Assembly: GCA_005882315.1 (NCBI GenBank) | Contig: VBAR01000001.1 | Span: 135,736-199,735 of the forward strand | Length of the DNA: 64,000 nt | DNA from: Bacteroidota bacterium | GTDB taxonomy: Bacteria; Bacteroidota; Bacteroidia; Chitinophagales; Chitinophagaceae | Direction: 5' to 3' | In this document: in pieces, positions 1 to 8,883 of the stretch | How positions within the stretch are numbered: the first letter of the stretch is position 1 | Layout: each line of letters starts with the position of its first letter | The notes under the pieces: generated by a model | Told to the model about the DNA's origin: nothing | Databases searched by the model: none | The model's input: the letters and a program-made list of their open reading frames with translations, nothing else | Made by a program: the position numbers and the translations under genes

Positions 1-598
1 CAAATGGAAGAGATGCTAATTCATTAATACGTTCTGTTGAAATCCTTAATTCAAGTATGCGATAATCTTTAAACCGCATCGATTGCAGATCGAAATTTCT
101 TGCTGCTAATTGATCTCGTATTTCCTCAAAAGAAAAAGAAGAAGGAAAACTTATCCATAGATCAACTGTGCCCTGAACTTTTACTGCCCATGAAGGAATA
201 CTATTTTTTGCAAGAGCATACTGCATTTTATCTGCAGGTTTCATTTCAAAGATGGCCCTTGCTTTTACATTTAGTAAACTAAAAGCATCAATCGTATTTG
301 TAATGGTAGCAGTATAAGCGTTTGCAGAGATATAATCATGCAGTTGAATCCCTCTTTGAGCTAAATATTTTTTATCAGTATCGGTAGGTATTTTTTCAAA
401 CTGGAGAACAACAAAAGCTTTTCCGTTTACACGTTTTACGTTGTTGTTGAACTCAAGAATATTTTGGGCTAAAATATTTTGCTGTGGAATTTGGGCTCCA
501 CTTTGCAATTTTAACTGGTACTGTTTTTCATCCTGTCCGAAAACAGAAAAAAACAGGCAGAGTAAGGCAGCTAGTAAGGATAATGGCTTGGATTTCAT
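1..598 (-). CDS. Secreted protein N-terminus, probable S8-peptidase-type prodomain (partial)
   Basis: An open frame reads from the ATG at 598 down to the window edge without a stop, so only about 199 N-terminal residues are visible. The first ~22 residues (MKSKPLSLLAALLCLFFSVF then GQ) form a good Sec signal peptide. The rest is a mixed alpha/beta region with phrases such as LQFEKIPTDTDKKYLAQRGI and SIPSWAVKVQGTVDLWISF. This resembles the N-terminal prodomain of secreted subtilisin-like (S8) proteins in Bacteroidota, but the catalytic triad would lie outside the window, so the peptidase call is inferred from the style of the prodomain. It points the same way as mfd and lies 88 bases downstream of it. 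No terminator is evident between the two. Confidence 0.55.
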   Translation of the reverse strand, partial: MKSKPLSLLAALLCLFFSVFGQDEKQYQLKLQSGAQIPQQNILAQNILEFNNNVKRVNGKAFVVLQFEKIPTDTDKKYLAQRGIQLHDYISANAYTATITNTIDAFSLLNVKARAIFEMKPADKMQYALAKNSIPSWAVKVQGTVDLWISFPSSFSFEEIRDQLAARNFDLQSMRFKDYRILELRISTERINELASLPF

Positions 599-686
599 AG
601 ACACAAGAATGATGAATAAAGGTAAAATAAAGCCCTGTTAGTTCCTTAGTAGTTTCCACAGATTTTAACGAGGCTACTCAGGAAAT

Positions 687-3600
687 TTACGCAGTTACGC
701 CTGTTTTTTCGATCACAAACTCATTCATTTGTTTCAAAAAGCGGTGCATATCACCCATCCCTTTAATGTTTTCCACTACCAACAAAAACAAGCGGCCGGT
801 TTGTTTCAGTTTTGCTTTATTAGTCCCAACCTGCAGAAAAGAAAGTATTTTCTGAAAAGTTCCCGATTCAAAATAAGGCGAATCAGGACGGTTGATAAAA
901 AAGCAGCGCAATGTTTCTTCTTTCAAACTCATTTTTTCAAAACCAAGACTTACGGCAGCTCTTCTGCATTGCACTGTTATAAAAAGATCATCTACAGGTT
1001 TAGGTACCGGGCCAAAGCGATCCAGCAATTCCTGTTTCATGAGATCGAGTTCATTATCAGTCTCGCAATTATCGAGTCTTGTGTAAAGGGATAAACGTTC
1101 TGTAATATTTTCTACATAATCATCTGGTATCAAAATTTCCAGGTCTGTATCAATTGTACAATCCTGCACAAAATCATCCTGTTTGCTTATTTCTTCTTTA
1201 AATAATTCTTTAAAATCACTTCGCTTCAGTTCTCGTATCGCTTCGTCCAGAATTTTCTGGTACATTTCAAAACCGATATCAGCCATAAAGCCGCTTTGTT
1301 CGCCACCTAATAAATTTCCGGCACCACGTATATCGAGGTCACGCATTGCGATCTGGAAACCACTACCCAACTCACTGTGCTGCTCCAATGTCTGCAATCT
1401 TTTTCTTGAATCATCCGGCAATGTGCTCATCGGTGGTGCCAGCAAATAACAAAATGCTTTTTTATTACTTCTGCCTACACGGCCTCGCAACTGGTGCAGA
1501 TCGCTTAAGCCGAATTGGTGTGAATTGTTTACGATGATCGTATTCACATTCGGAATATCAACACCACTTTCAACAATATTGGTACAAACAAGCACATCAT
1601 ATTTTCTTTCTATAAAATCCAAAATATGTTTTTCCAATTCATGCCCTTCCATTTGGCCATGAGCATATCCGATACTCAGATCGGGACATAAAGCCTGGAT
1701 GATTGCACACATTTCAGCAAGACCTGCTATGCGATTGTAAATAAAAAATACCTGGCCTCCCCTTTCTGTTTCATAGTAGATAGCCTCACGTATCACATCT
1801 TCATTGTAAACCTGCACCTCTGTTTGTATGGGTTGCCTGTTGGGCGGTGGTGTATTGATTATACTCAGATCTCTTGCTCCCATCAATGAAAACTGCAATG
1901 TTCTTGGAATTGGCGTTGCTGTCAGTGTTAAACAATCCACTGTAGTCTTTAATGTTTTAATTTTTTCCTTATGACCTACACCAAATTTTTGTTCTTCGTC
2001 GATAACGAGTAAACCAAGATCTTTATACTTCACTTCTTTTCCCAACAAAGCATGTGTACCAATGATTATATCGATCTTTCCTTCCTCCAGTTTTTTCATT
2101 GTCTCCTTTTTTTCTTTAGCAGACTTGAAACGGTTTATATAATCAACCGTGACCGGGAAATCTTTTAACCGTTCGCCGAAAGTTTTAAAATGCTGAAAAG
2201 CAAGAATAGTTGTAGGCACTAACACAGCAGCCTGTTTTCCATCCAAACAAGTTTTAAATGCGGCACGGATAGCTATTTCTGTTTTACCAAAACCCACATC
2301 ACCACATACCAACCTGTCCATTGGTGATGATGATTCCATATCTTTTTTTACATCAGCAGAAGCTTTGCCCTGGTCCGGAGTATCTTCATAAATAAATGAT
2401 GCTTCCAACTCGGTCTGCATATAATTATCAGGAGTATGAGGAAAACCCTGCTGTGCTTTTCGTTTTGCATATAGCTTGATCAGATCAAAAGCAATTTCTT
2501 TAACCTTAGCTTTTGTTTTTTCTTTCAGCCTCCCCCAAACATCACTGCCTAGTTTATTTATTTTCGGAACGGTTCCATCCTTGCCGGTGAACTTGGCAAT
2601 TTTATGAAGCGAATTGATATTGACATATAAAATATCCTTGTCTTTATAGATCAATCTTACTGCTTCCTGCAATCTTCCATTCGCTTCTATTTTCTGTAAG
2701 CCACTGTACACTCCTACACCATGATCAATATGTGTAACAAAATCTCCTGGTTGTAATTCACGAAGTGTTCTTAAAGTGATCGCCTTATTTTTATTGTAGG
2801 CCTGTTTTACTTTGTATTTATGATAGCGTTGAAAGATCTGGTGGTCGGTATAGCAGATGATTTTTAAATCTTCATCAATAAACCCTTCGTGAATTGAACT
2901 TGCAATAGGGTTAAATTTTATTTCTGCTTTCAGATCAGTGAAAATAGAATGCAATCTTTCCAGTTGCTTTGGATTTTCAGCAAAAATGAATAACTGAAAC
3001 CCTTTGCTCTCCCAATTTTTTAAATCACGAATCAGGAAATCAAACTGGCGGTTGAATGCAGGTTGGTCTTTAGTAGAGAATACTATTGCAAGTGGAGAAT
3101 GATGAGTTGCGAGTGGTGAATGTCCAAAACCAATTATATGCCTGCTTTCAATATTTTTTTCGAACTCTTTTACATTAATAAATTCATCCGGGTTTATTTC
3201 TTTTTTCATCAGCTTGTCATCAATATCTGCTATCTGACGAGTTGCTTTTGTTGAAACTTCAGCTGCTAAATTGCTGACTGATGATTGCCAACTACTGAAT
3301 GCCAATTGAAGATCTTCCTCACAATCCAACAACCATTCTTTACAAACTTCATAATCTTGCATCCAAACAACCGTGTTCTCCGGTAAAAAATCAAGTAGTG
3401 AAACCCTGTCAGCGTTTTCAAATTGGGTATCAACATTAGGAATGATGCTAAGCTGTAATAGTTTTCTTTCACTCAGCTGCGATTCCGGATCAATGATGCG
3501 GATAGAATCTACATCATTACCGAATAATTCAATACGATAGGGTTTATCATTGCCGAATGAATAAATATCGAGTATGCCACCGCGAATGGCAAACTGCCCT

Positions 3601-4133
3601 GGTTCATAAACAAAATCGGTTCTTTCAAAACCAAGATCGCCCAGCTTCAGCAGCAACTGATCCACATTCAGCACATCACCTGCCTTGATATAAATAATAT
3701 TGGCTGAAAGTTTCCCCGGCACAACTACTTTTTCATGTAATGCTTCCGGGTAAGTGATCAATATTTTTTTATTGGTTCCTGTTGCAATTTTTGTCAATGC
3801 CTCAGTACGCAACATTACATGCGATGAGTTCAGCAATCGAAAGTTTTTCCTGTTTTTAAAAGAAGATGGAAAATAAAACAGATCTAATGCATTCGTCAGG
3901 TTCTCCAGTGTATTATGAAAATAAGCTGCTTCTTCCGCATCATTACAAATAACAAGATGATTAAGCTGCGCACAAATAGGATTTAAAAAAGTAGCTGCTA
4001 CTACAAACTGCGAAGCACTGCCATGCAGATTTTCAAGTTGTATTTTTTGAGGTTGGGAAAAAGAGATCCTGTCCGCAATCTGAAAAAGGCGGGGGGAATG
4101 AATATAGTTCTCCAGCAAATCCTGAACACTCAT
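687..4133 (-). CDS. mfd: Transcription-repair coupling factor Mfd
   Basis: Mfd removes RNA polymerase stalled at DNA lesions and recruits UvrA. The 1148-residue length equals the usual family size. Order seen: UvrB-like N-terminal modules, the CarD-like RNA-polymerase-interacting domain around residue 463 (FVTHIDHGVGVYSG), then the RecG-like motor with Walker A GDVGFGKTE near 610, motif II DEEQ near 713, TATPIPRTL, and the GRVGR motif. I chose ATG 4133 (MSVQDLLENY): the 15 residues upstream of it in the longer open frame are translated from a heptamer repeat. Oddity: two stretches before the CarD-like domain (about residues 275-290 and 337-348, the latter containing HSPLATHHSPLA) are translated from the same kind of degenerate heptamer repeat found between genes elsewhere here. 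The family assignment is secure. Confidence 0.97.
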   Translation of the reverse strand: MSVQDLLENYIHSPRLFQIADRISFSQPQKIQLENLHGSASQFVVAATFLNPICAQLNHLVICNDAEEAAYFHNTLENLTNALDLFYFPSSFKNRKNFRLLNSSHVMLRTEALTKIATGTNKKILITYPEALHEKVVVPGKLSANIIYIKAGDVLNVDQLLLKLGDLGFERTDFVYEPGQFAIRGGILDIYSFGNDKPYRIELFGNDVDSIRIIDPESQLSERKLLQLSIIPNVDTQFENADRVSLLDFLPENTVVWMQDYEVCKEWLLDCEEDLQLAFSSWQSSVSNLAAEVSTKATRQIADIDDKLMKKEINPDEFINVKEFEKNIESRHIIGFGHSPLATHHSPLAIVFSTKDQPAFNRQFDFLIRDLKNWESKGFQLFIFAENPKQLERLHSIFTDLKAEIKFNPIASSIHEGFIDEDLKIICYTDHQIFQRYHKYKVKQAYNKNKAITLRTLRELQPGDFVTHIDHGVGVYSGLQKIEANGRLQEAVRLIYKDKDILYVNINSLHKIAKFTGKDGTVPKINKLGSDVWGRLKEKTKAKVKEIAFDLIKLYAKRKAQQGFPHTPDNYMQTELEASFIYEDTPDQGKASADVKKDMESSSPMDRLVCGDVGFGKTEIAIRAAFKTCLDGKQAAVLVPTTILAFQHFKTFGERLKDFPVTVDYINRFKSAKEKKETMKKLEEGKIDIIIGTHALLGKEVKYKDLGLLVIDEEQKFGVGHKEKIKTLKTTVDCLTLTATPIPRTLQFSLMGARDLSIINTPPPNRQPIQTEVQVYNEDVIREAIYYETERGGQVFFIYNRIAGLAEMCAIIQALCPDLSIGYAHGQMEGHELEKHILDFIERKYDVLVCTNIVESGVDIPNVNTIIVNNSHQFGLSDLHQLRGRVGRSNKKAFCYLLAPPMSTLPDDSRKRLQTLEQHSELGSGFQIAMRDLDIRGAGNLLGGEQSGFMADIGFEMYQKILDEAIRELKRSDFKELFKEEISKQDDFVQDCTIDTDLEILIPDDYVENITERLSLYTRLDNCETDNELDLMKQELLDRFGPVPKPVDDLFITVQCRRAAVSLGFEKMSLKEETLRCFFINRPDSPYFESGTFQKILSFLQVGTNKAKLKQTGRLFLLVVENIKGMGDMHRFLKQMNEFVIEKTGVTA
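3090..3124. repeat. Degenerate heptamer array inside mfd
   Basis: Five consecutive 7-base units on the plus strand (aagtgga, gaatgat, gagttgc, gagtggt, gaatgtc), consensus GAnTnnn. Three units equal 21 bases, so the array stays in frame and is read in mfd as a 7-residue peptide repeat, HSPLATH then HSPLAIV. The unit style matches the intergenic arrays in this window. Confidence 0.6.
3262..3310. repeat. Second degenerate heptamer array inside mfd
   Basis: Seven 7-base units on the plus strand (gctgcta, aattgct, gactgat, gattgcc, aactact, gaatgcc, aattgaa). It is read in mfd as a Ser/Ala-rich stretch (SSWQSSVSNLAAE) just before a charged linker. It is more diverged than the array at 3090 and less certain, but has the same period and orientation. 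Confidence 0.4.
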
Positions 4134-4154
4134 GAAGGCAACAAAGATAAGTAT

Positions 4155-4266
4155 CAGTCGGCAATCGACAGTCAGCAATCTCTGGTCTGCAATTTGAAGA
4201 CCATATCAATGAAAAAGTTGGAAGATAATGAATATTCCGGCTGCTGCTTGCGAACTGCAGACTGAT
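4155..4266. repeat. Inverted pair of heptamer arrays upstream of mfd
   Basis: Left arm 4155-4196 is made of 7-base units (cagtcgg, caatcga, cagtcag, caatctc, tggtctg, caatttg). The right arm, about 4240-4266, has units of the same family in reverse orientation (gctgctt, gcgaact, gcagact, gattact) and ends in the stop codon of the T9SS gene. The arms can pair imperfectly, giving a long hairpin in the minus-strand transcript. It may act as a terminator or 3'-UTR structure of the upstream gene. Confidence 0.55.
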
Positions 4267-6878
4267 TACTTGATCACCTGTTTTACAAACCGTTCATTCT
4301 TATCTCCCCATATCTTTAATATATATGAACCGCTTGTATACCTGCTTACGTCAAGCTGTGTATTTGCATAGGCTTGCCTGCGTTGCATCATCAGCCTCCC
4401 TTTCATATCAAATAATTCAAGTGTTATATTTTTTGTAGTAAGGTTTCCAACAACAACCTGCAACTGGTTATTATCAGCAGAAACATATTTGATAAAATCT
4501 TTTGTATTAGGAACATTGGGCACACCTGTAACATTTATTACAGTCAATGTAGTCGTAAACAGGCCACGGCCATGTGTTGCTGCAACCAATGTTTTATCAC
4601 TGTTGCGGTATTTAAGCATATAGGTCCTCACATTTGCAAGACCAGCATTATTAGGCATCCATTGCGTAGCAGCGCCATTTATTTGTGATGTGGTCCAAAC
4701 ACCGAGTTCTGTTCCAAGTAAAATTCCGCCATTACCGCCTGTTGCACCATTTAGTTGTGTCCCGGCAGGAGGAAACATACACCACCATACCGGCATATCG
4801 GGTAGATTGCCCTCAATGCTGCTGAAAGTAGAGCCGCCATCTGTACTTTCCCATATACTCCTGGCGCCATAATTTGCCAACGTGGCAATAATATGATTGG
4901 AGTTTGAAGGATCAATATCTAAAGATGATAATGCTCCGCCGGCTGTAAAATTTGGATCAGTGGTTACCGTAGTTCCAATAGTACCAATATTTGAAATGGT
5001 CGGGAGAATTGTATTTGCATTAGATAACTTCATTACCACTGGTAATGAAGTAGCATTTACCGGAGATAAGCCGACCCAAATATTATTGCCTCCCGCGGGG
5101 TCAACTTTTATAAATGTTACTTCTCGTCCGCCAAAACCAGCAAACGGTACAATTGTTCCAACCGGTGTAGTTGTCCAGTTGCGAATGAAAAAATATTGTC
5201 CTGCATCATCGCCACAATATAAAATATCGGATTGGTCATCAAAATCTGTTGGATTGATAAACTGGCCTCTTGTATTAAAAACAGCACTTGCAAAAGTGAA
5301 ACTTGCGCCACCATTAGTAGAAAAGTTATATCGGTTGCCTGTATTGGCAGTTATCTGTAACTGGCCATCTGTCTGATCTATATGCGGCCAACCGCCATCT
5401 CCACCAGTAACAGTAGTCGTTGTATTTATTCCGGTTGATGTAAATTTCTGTGTGCCGTTATCCTGTGCACCTGCTAAAAAATAATTGGGATTAGTTGGAT
5501 GTAAATCCACCCCATAATATTGCGTACAGTTAAATCCATCGTTTTTTGTAGTAAATGATGGAGTAAATGTGTTTGCATTATCTGCCATGTATATACCCCC
5601 ATCATTACCAACAATCAATTTTGTACTTCCATTGAAAACAAGTGCATGTTGATCCACATGATAAGAGCCAATGCCATAAGCACCCCATGTATTCCCACCA
5701 TCAGTTGATCTTGCAAGGTTTAGTCCTCCGACAATTAAAATATTTTCATTATTCGGATCGACAGCAGCTATCAGGTTATACCAAGCCTGTGAATTGACAC
5801 CATTATTTAATTCAGCAGGTGCACCTAATGAATCCCATGATGTTCCTCCATTTACAGAACGATAAATAGCCCCTACTTGGGTGTCATTTGCGCTGTCCTG
5901 CATCAATAAATATAATTTCTGCGGATTAGTTGGAGCAATTGCCAGTTCAACTCTTTGTGTTATAGTTGTCCTTACAGGAGTAATTTCTACCCAGGCACCC
6001 AATGCACCTGTATTAGCGCCGTTGGTTGCAGATGATTTCCAAACCATACTCCGGCCAAAAATTCCGAGGCAGGCATACACATCTCCATTGCTGGCAATTT
6101 CTAAATCGCTGGCACGACCTGTTACAAAACCCGGCAATGGAGCCCCCAATACTTGCGTCCATGTAGTACCACCATCTGTTGATCTTTGCACTCCTCTTGA
6201 TATTCCAATAATATTTCTGAGCGAAGCATAAATGTTTCCATTATTATCCTGTGCAAGGTCCTGTACATATTCAAAAGTTAATTCAGTAGGTGTTGTGATG
6301 ATTGTAGAAGGCAAAGCAGTCCATGTAACACCGCCATCAGTGCTTTTTAAAATACCACTTCCTTTTACGGCATCAATATTAAACCAACCCTCACCTGTTC
6401 CTGCATACATAATGTTTGCATTATTTCTATCCTGGAGAAGACAAGTAATAGCAAGGTTGGAAATAAAATCATTTACAGGTGCCCATGTTGCAGAAGCACT
6501 TGTGAAATTGGTGGTTTTAAATAAACCACCACTTACCGATCCGGCAAACACCGTGTTACCCGTTGCATCCCTTCTGTCGATCATAATAGCACGGGTACGT
6601 CCACCAACATTATTCGGTCCACGTTCCTGCCAGGTAAGCGCAGTAATATTTGTAACCCTTGCCTGGAGGCTATTCATATAATTCTTTGCGGCTATAAGAC
6701 GTTCTGATGGAACAGTATTGGTATGCGGGTCACGGGTCATTCTTAGCTCTTGTTGTATAGCCAGCTCTACATCATCCATTTCATCTTCTTCGGGTATGGA
6801 TGGATCTTGTTTTCCAGTACATGAAAAAAATAAAACAACACAAACAGCAGCAGCAATGTAATTCACAAACCTTTTCAT
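4266..6878 (-). CDS. Asp-box beta-propeller protein with T9SS type A sorting domain
   Basis: This 870-residue exported protein begins with a signal peptide ending in LFFSC, a plausible lipoprotein box, followed by an acidic stretch (EEDEMDD). The body carries many Asp-box/BNR-type repeats (STDGGVTW, STDGGTTW, SVNGGTSW, STDGGNTW, STDGGSTF), as in sortilin/Vps10-like propellers. The last ~75 residues form a type A T9SS sorting domain (LELFDMKGRL, then SGSYILKIWGDKNERFVKQVIK). So it is probably delivered to the surface or medium by T9SS. Start chosen at ATG 6878, since the four residues before it add nothing to the signal. It stands alone, with a heptamer-array hairpin after its stop. The substrate is unknown. 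Confidence 0.85.
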   Translation of the reverse strand: MKRFVNYIAAAVCVVLFFSCTGKQDPSIPEEDEMDDVELAIQQELRMTRDPHTNTVPSERLIAAKNYMNSLQARVTNITALTWQERGPNNVGGRTRAIMIDRRDATGNTVFAGSVSGGLFKTTNFTSASATWAPVNDFISNLAITCLLQDRNNANIMYAGTGEGWFNIDAVKGSGILKSTDGGVTWTALPSTIITTPTELTFEYVQDLAQDNNGNIYASLRNIIGISRGVQRSTDGGTTWTQVLGAPLPGFVTGRASDLEIASNGDVYACLGIFGRSMVWKSSATNGANTGALGAWVEITPVRTTITQRVELAIAPTNPQKLYLLMQDSANDTQVGAIYRSVNGGTSWDSLGAPAELNNGVNSQAWYNLIAAVDPNNENILIVGGLNLARSTDGGNTWGAYGIGSYHVDQHALVFNGSTKLIVGNDGGIYMADNANTFTPSFTTKNDGFNCTQYYGVDLHPTNPNYFLAGAQDNGTQKFTSTGINTTTTVTGGDGGWPHIDQTDGQLQITANTGNRYNFSTNGGASFTFASAVFNTRGQFINPTDFDDQSDILYCGDDAGQYFFIRNWTTTPVGTIVPFAGFGGREVTFIKVDPAGGNNIWVGLSPVNATSLPVVMKLSNANTILPTISNIGTIGTTVTTDPNFTAGGALSSLDIDPSNSNHIIATLANYGARSIWESTDGGSTFSSIEGNLPDMPVWWCMFPPAGTQLNGATGGNGGILLGTELGVWTTSQINGAATQWMPNNAGLANVRTYMLKYRNSDKTLVAATHGRGLFTTTLTVINVTGVPNVPNTKDFIKYVSADNNQLQVVVGNLTTKNITLELFDMKGRLMMQRRQAYANTQLDVSRYTSGSYILKIWGDKNERFVKQVIK

Positions 6879-7043
6879 TATTCGGATCATTTAATTTAGG
6901 AGTTATAAATAAGGGGGCAAAGTTCGATGTTCCGGGCTAAAAATAAGCCTTCCACCTATCTGATTTGTAGAATTAATTAGGCTGCTTAGCTATGGTTTAT
7001 GAAAAAATTATACATTTACCTATCGATTGCTTGCCGTAAGGCT

Positions 7044-7081
7044 AAAAAGCGGTATCCCTTAAATAAGGAAAGCCGCTTTTT
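7044..7081. terminator. Hairpin terminator between divergent genes
   Basis: Nine-base stem AAAAAGCGG (7044-7052) pairs with CCGCTTTTT (7073-7081), with an inner CCTT/AAGG stem, and A- and T-runs on both sides make it usable in either direction. It lies between two genes that both point away from it (start at 6878 on minus, start at 7146 on plus), so no annotated transcript ends here. See findings. Confidence 0.6.
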
Positions 7082-7145
7082 ATTTCCTGTTCCCGAAAAA
7101 ACGACTCTTTAGTTTCAGCTATTTTTATATTTAATAAAACCAACG

Positions 7146-7868
7146 ATGGCTCTATTACCCTGGCAAAAAGGAAAAGTAATCAGGATTGAAAATGAAACAG
7201 AATCTACCAGACGGTTCTGGATCGAAGCAACTGAAACAACAAATTTTGATTTTATTCCCGGTCAGTTTGTAACTCTTGATCTCCCAATCCATGAAAAAGT
7301 AAATAAACGTTGGAGAAGCTATTCCATTGCCAGCTGGCCGGATGGTTCGAATGTATATGAACTGGTAATTGTATTGTTGCAAGATGGTGCAGGCACAAAT
7401 TATTTATTCAATCAAGTGAGTGTCGGCAGCGAGATCATTTTCCGGGGGGCACTGGGTGTCTTTACATTAAAAGAACATAACCTGGATAAAGATCTGTTCC
7501 TGATTTGTACAGGTACCGGCATTGCTCCTTTCCGGAGTATGGCTCACTATATAAAGCTTCATAATGTGCCGCATAAAAATATTTACCTGTTATTTGGCAC
7601 CCGAACCAAACCTGACCTGCTTTATTTTGATGAACTCTCTCAACTACAAAAAGATCTTCCCGGCTTTCATTATATACCAATACTCTCAAGAGAAGATTGG
7701 GATGGCAAAAAAGGTTATGTACACCCTGTCTATGAAGAACTATGCGCTGGACACCAGCCTGCCAATTTCTTTTTATGCGGATGGAAAAACATGATTGATG
7801 AAGCGAAGCAAAGAATCACTGCAATGGGATACGATAAAAAATTAATCCACCAGGAACTCTACGGCTAA
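7146..7868 (+). CDS. Ferredoxin/flavodoxin-NADP+ reductase-like flavoprotein
   Basis: A 240-residue FAD/NAD(P)-dependent reductase of the FNR superfamily. The N-terminal half is the flavin-binding barrel with the RSYS motif at residues 57-60. The C-terminal half is the pyridine-nucleotide fold, with GTGIAP at 123-128 and the late CGWKNMIDEAK motif, and it ends in an aromatic Tyr-Gly, as in FNR-like enzymes. No iron-sulfur or ferredoxin domain is fused to it. Enzymes of this family move electrons between NAD(P)H and ferredoxin or flavodoxin; the true partner cannot be read from sequence. It lies 101 bases upstream of nuoA on the same strand, which matters because this nuo operon lacks the NADH-oxidising subunits. 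Confidence 0.8.
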   Translation: MALLPWQKGKVIRIENETESTRRFWIEATETTNFDFIPGQFVTLDLPIHEKVNKRWRSYSIASWPDGSNVYELVIVLLQDGAGTNYLFNQVSVGSEIIFRGALGVFTLKEHNLDKDLFLICTGTGIAPFRSMAHYIKLHNVPHKNIYLLFGTRTKPDLLYFDELSQLQKDLPGFHYIPILSREDWDGKKGYVHPVYEELCAGHQPANFFLCGWKNMIDEAKQRITAMGYDKKLIHQELYG

Positions 7869-7944
7869 ACACTCCAAATTTTTATTTGAGTATTTACATG
7901 TGAGTAAATGATACTCGTCATGTTCGTTTTTCAGCCGTACTTGC

Positions 7945-7952
7945 TATATTCG
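7945..7952 (+). promoter_or_regulatory. Possible -7 box for the nuo operon
   Basis: TATATTCG is a near match to the Bacteroidota -7 consensus TAnnTTTG, 17 bases before the nuoA ATG. No convincing -33 TTG is visible. Weak evidence that nuoA has its own promoter rather than depending on the upstream flavoprotein gene. Confidence 0.3.
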
Positions 7953-7969
7953 TACAAATCAATCCGTTT

Positions 7970-8320
7970 ATGGGTGCTTCTTCACTCATTGTTCTAATGA
8001 TTTCTGCTGTTGCCTTTTCCGGTATGGCAATACTTGTCTCCAAATTTGTTTTAAAACCTACAACTAATAAGCAAAAAGCTGAGCCCTACGAATGTGGTAT
8101 ACCAACTACCGGTCCGAGCTGGGTACAGTTCAATGTTGGCTATTATCTATTTGCACTTATCTTTTTAATTTTCGATGTTGAGCTTATCTTTTTATACCCG
8201 TGGGCAGTTGTGGTAAAAAGCGTTGGATGGCTTGCATTAATTGAAATAGTAATTTTCTTTTTTATCCTGTTTATGGGATTTTTATATGCTCACAAGAAAG
8301 GGGCATTAAAATGGCAATAA
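7970..8320 (+). CDS. nuoA: NADH-quinone oxidoreductase subunit A
   Basis: A 116-residue membrane subunit of complex I with three hydrophobic segments. The conserved loop [13 protein letters not shown] and the following [21 protein letters not shown] are diagnostic of NuoA and carry the acidic residues near the quinone-channel entrance. First gene of an uninterrupted plus-strand operon running to nuoN. Its end overlaps the longer nuoB start by ten bases. Confidence 0.97.
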   Translation: MGASSLIVLMISAVAFSGMAILVSKFVLKPTTNKQKAEPYECGIPTTGPSWVQFNVGYYLFALIFLIFDVELIFLYPWAVVVKSVGWLALIEIVIFFFILFMGFLYAHKKGALKWQ

Positions 8321-8883
8321 TTATACAGATGACAGAAAAATTTCAATCAGGATCAGAGCTTGCATTTCCAGGAGAGGTTCACCCTACTCCTAGCGGGGGA
8401 GTATTGGTTAGCAAACTGGATGATGTGATCAATTGGGCAAGAAGTAATTCTTTGTGGCCATTGGTTTTTGGTACCAGCTGTTGTGCTATTGAAATGATGA
8501 GTACTGCATCTGCTAAATATGATTGGTCAAGATTTGGTTTTGAAGTAGCAAGAGCAACACCGCGCCAGGCAGATGTAATAATAATAGCCGGCACCATTGT
8601 AAATAAAATGGCGCCGGTACTAAAAAGGTTATACGACCAGATGGGCGATCCGAAATATGTAATTGCCATGGGTGCATGTGCCACAAGCGGCGGCCCGTTT
8701 TTTTATAATACTTATTCCGTTGTTAAAGGTGCAGATCATGTAATACCTGTTGATGTATATGTTGCAGGTTGCCCACCAAGGCCTGAAGCCTTATTACATG
8801 CAATGATAAGTTTACAGGAAAAAATAAAAAGTGGCATGACCAGAGAACAGATCAAAATGGAAAAACCAGAACAAAGTTTTTAA
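8311..8883 (+). CDS. nuoB: NADH-quinone oxidoreductase subunit B
   Basis: Peripheral-arm subunit carrying the terminal [4Fe-4S] cluster N2, which passes electrons to quinone. All four ligands are visible: the Cys pair at 57-58 ([10 protein letters not shown]), Cys123 (GACATSGG) and Cys154 (AGCPPRPEA). Length 190 is normal. ATG 8311 overlaps nuoA; ATG 8329 (MTEKFQSG) is an equally plausible start, since the first six residues are not conserved. Its stop abuts the nuoC start (8883). Retention of N2 shows that the quinone-reducing function is intact in this operon. Confidence 0.97.
   Translation: MAIIIQMTEKFQSGSELAFPGEVHPTPSGGVLVSKLDDVINWARSNSLWPLVFGTSCCAIEMMSTASAKYDWSRFGFEVARATPRQADVIIIAGTIVNKMAPVLKRLYDQMGDPKYVIAMGACATSGGPFFYNTYSVVKGADHVIPVDVYVAGCPPRPEALLHAMISLQEKIKSGMTREQIKMEKPEQSF

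Noticed and set aside
441-641. Short plus-strand frame near the window start
   Set aside because: Antisense to the signal peptide region of the partial secreted protein, which is far better supported.
599-686. Terminator between mfd and the partial secreted gene
   Set aside because: No stem longer than a few bases and no T-run on the minus strand.
3090-3124. HSPLATH peptide as a functional motif of Mfd
   Set aside because: It is better explained as translation of a heptamer DNA repeat of the type seen in neighbouring gaps.
4897-5376. Long plus-strand frame opposite the T9SS gene
   Set aside because: It lies wholly within a well-supported minus-strand gene with recognisable repeats; its translation has no domain or signal.
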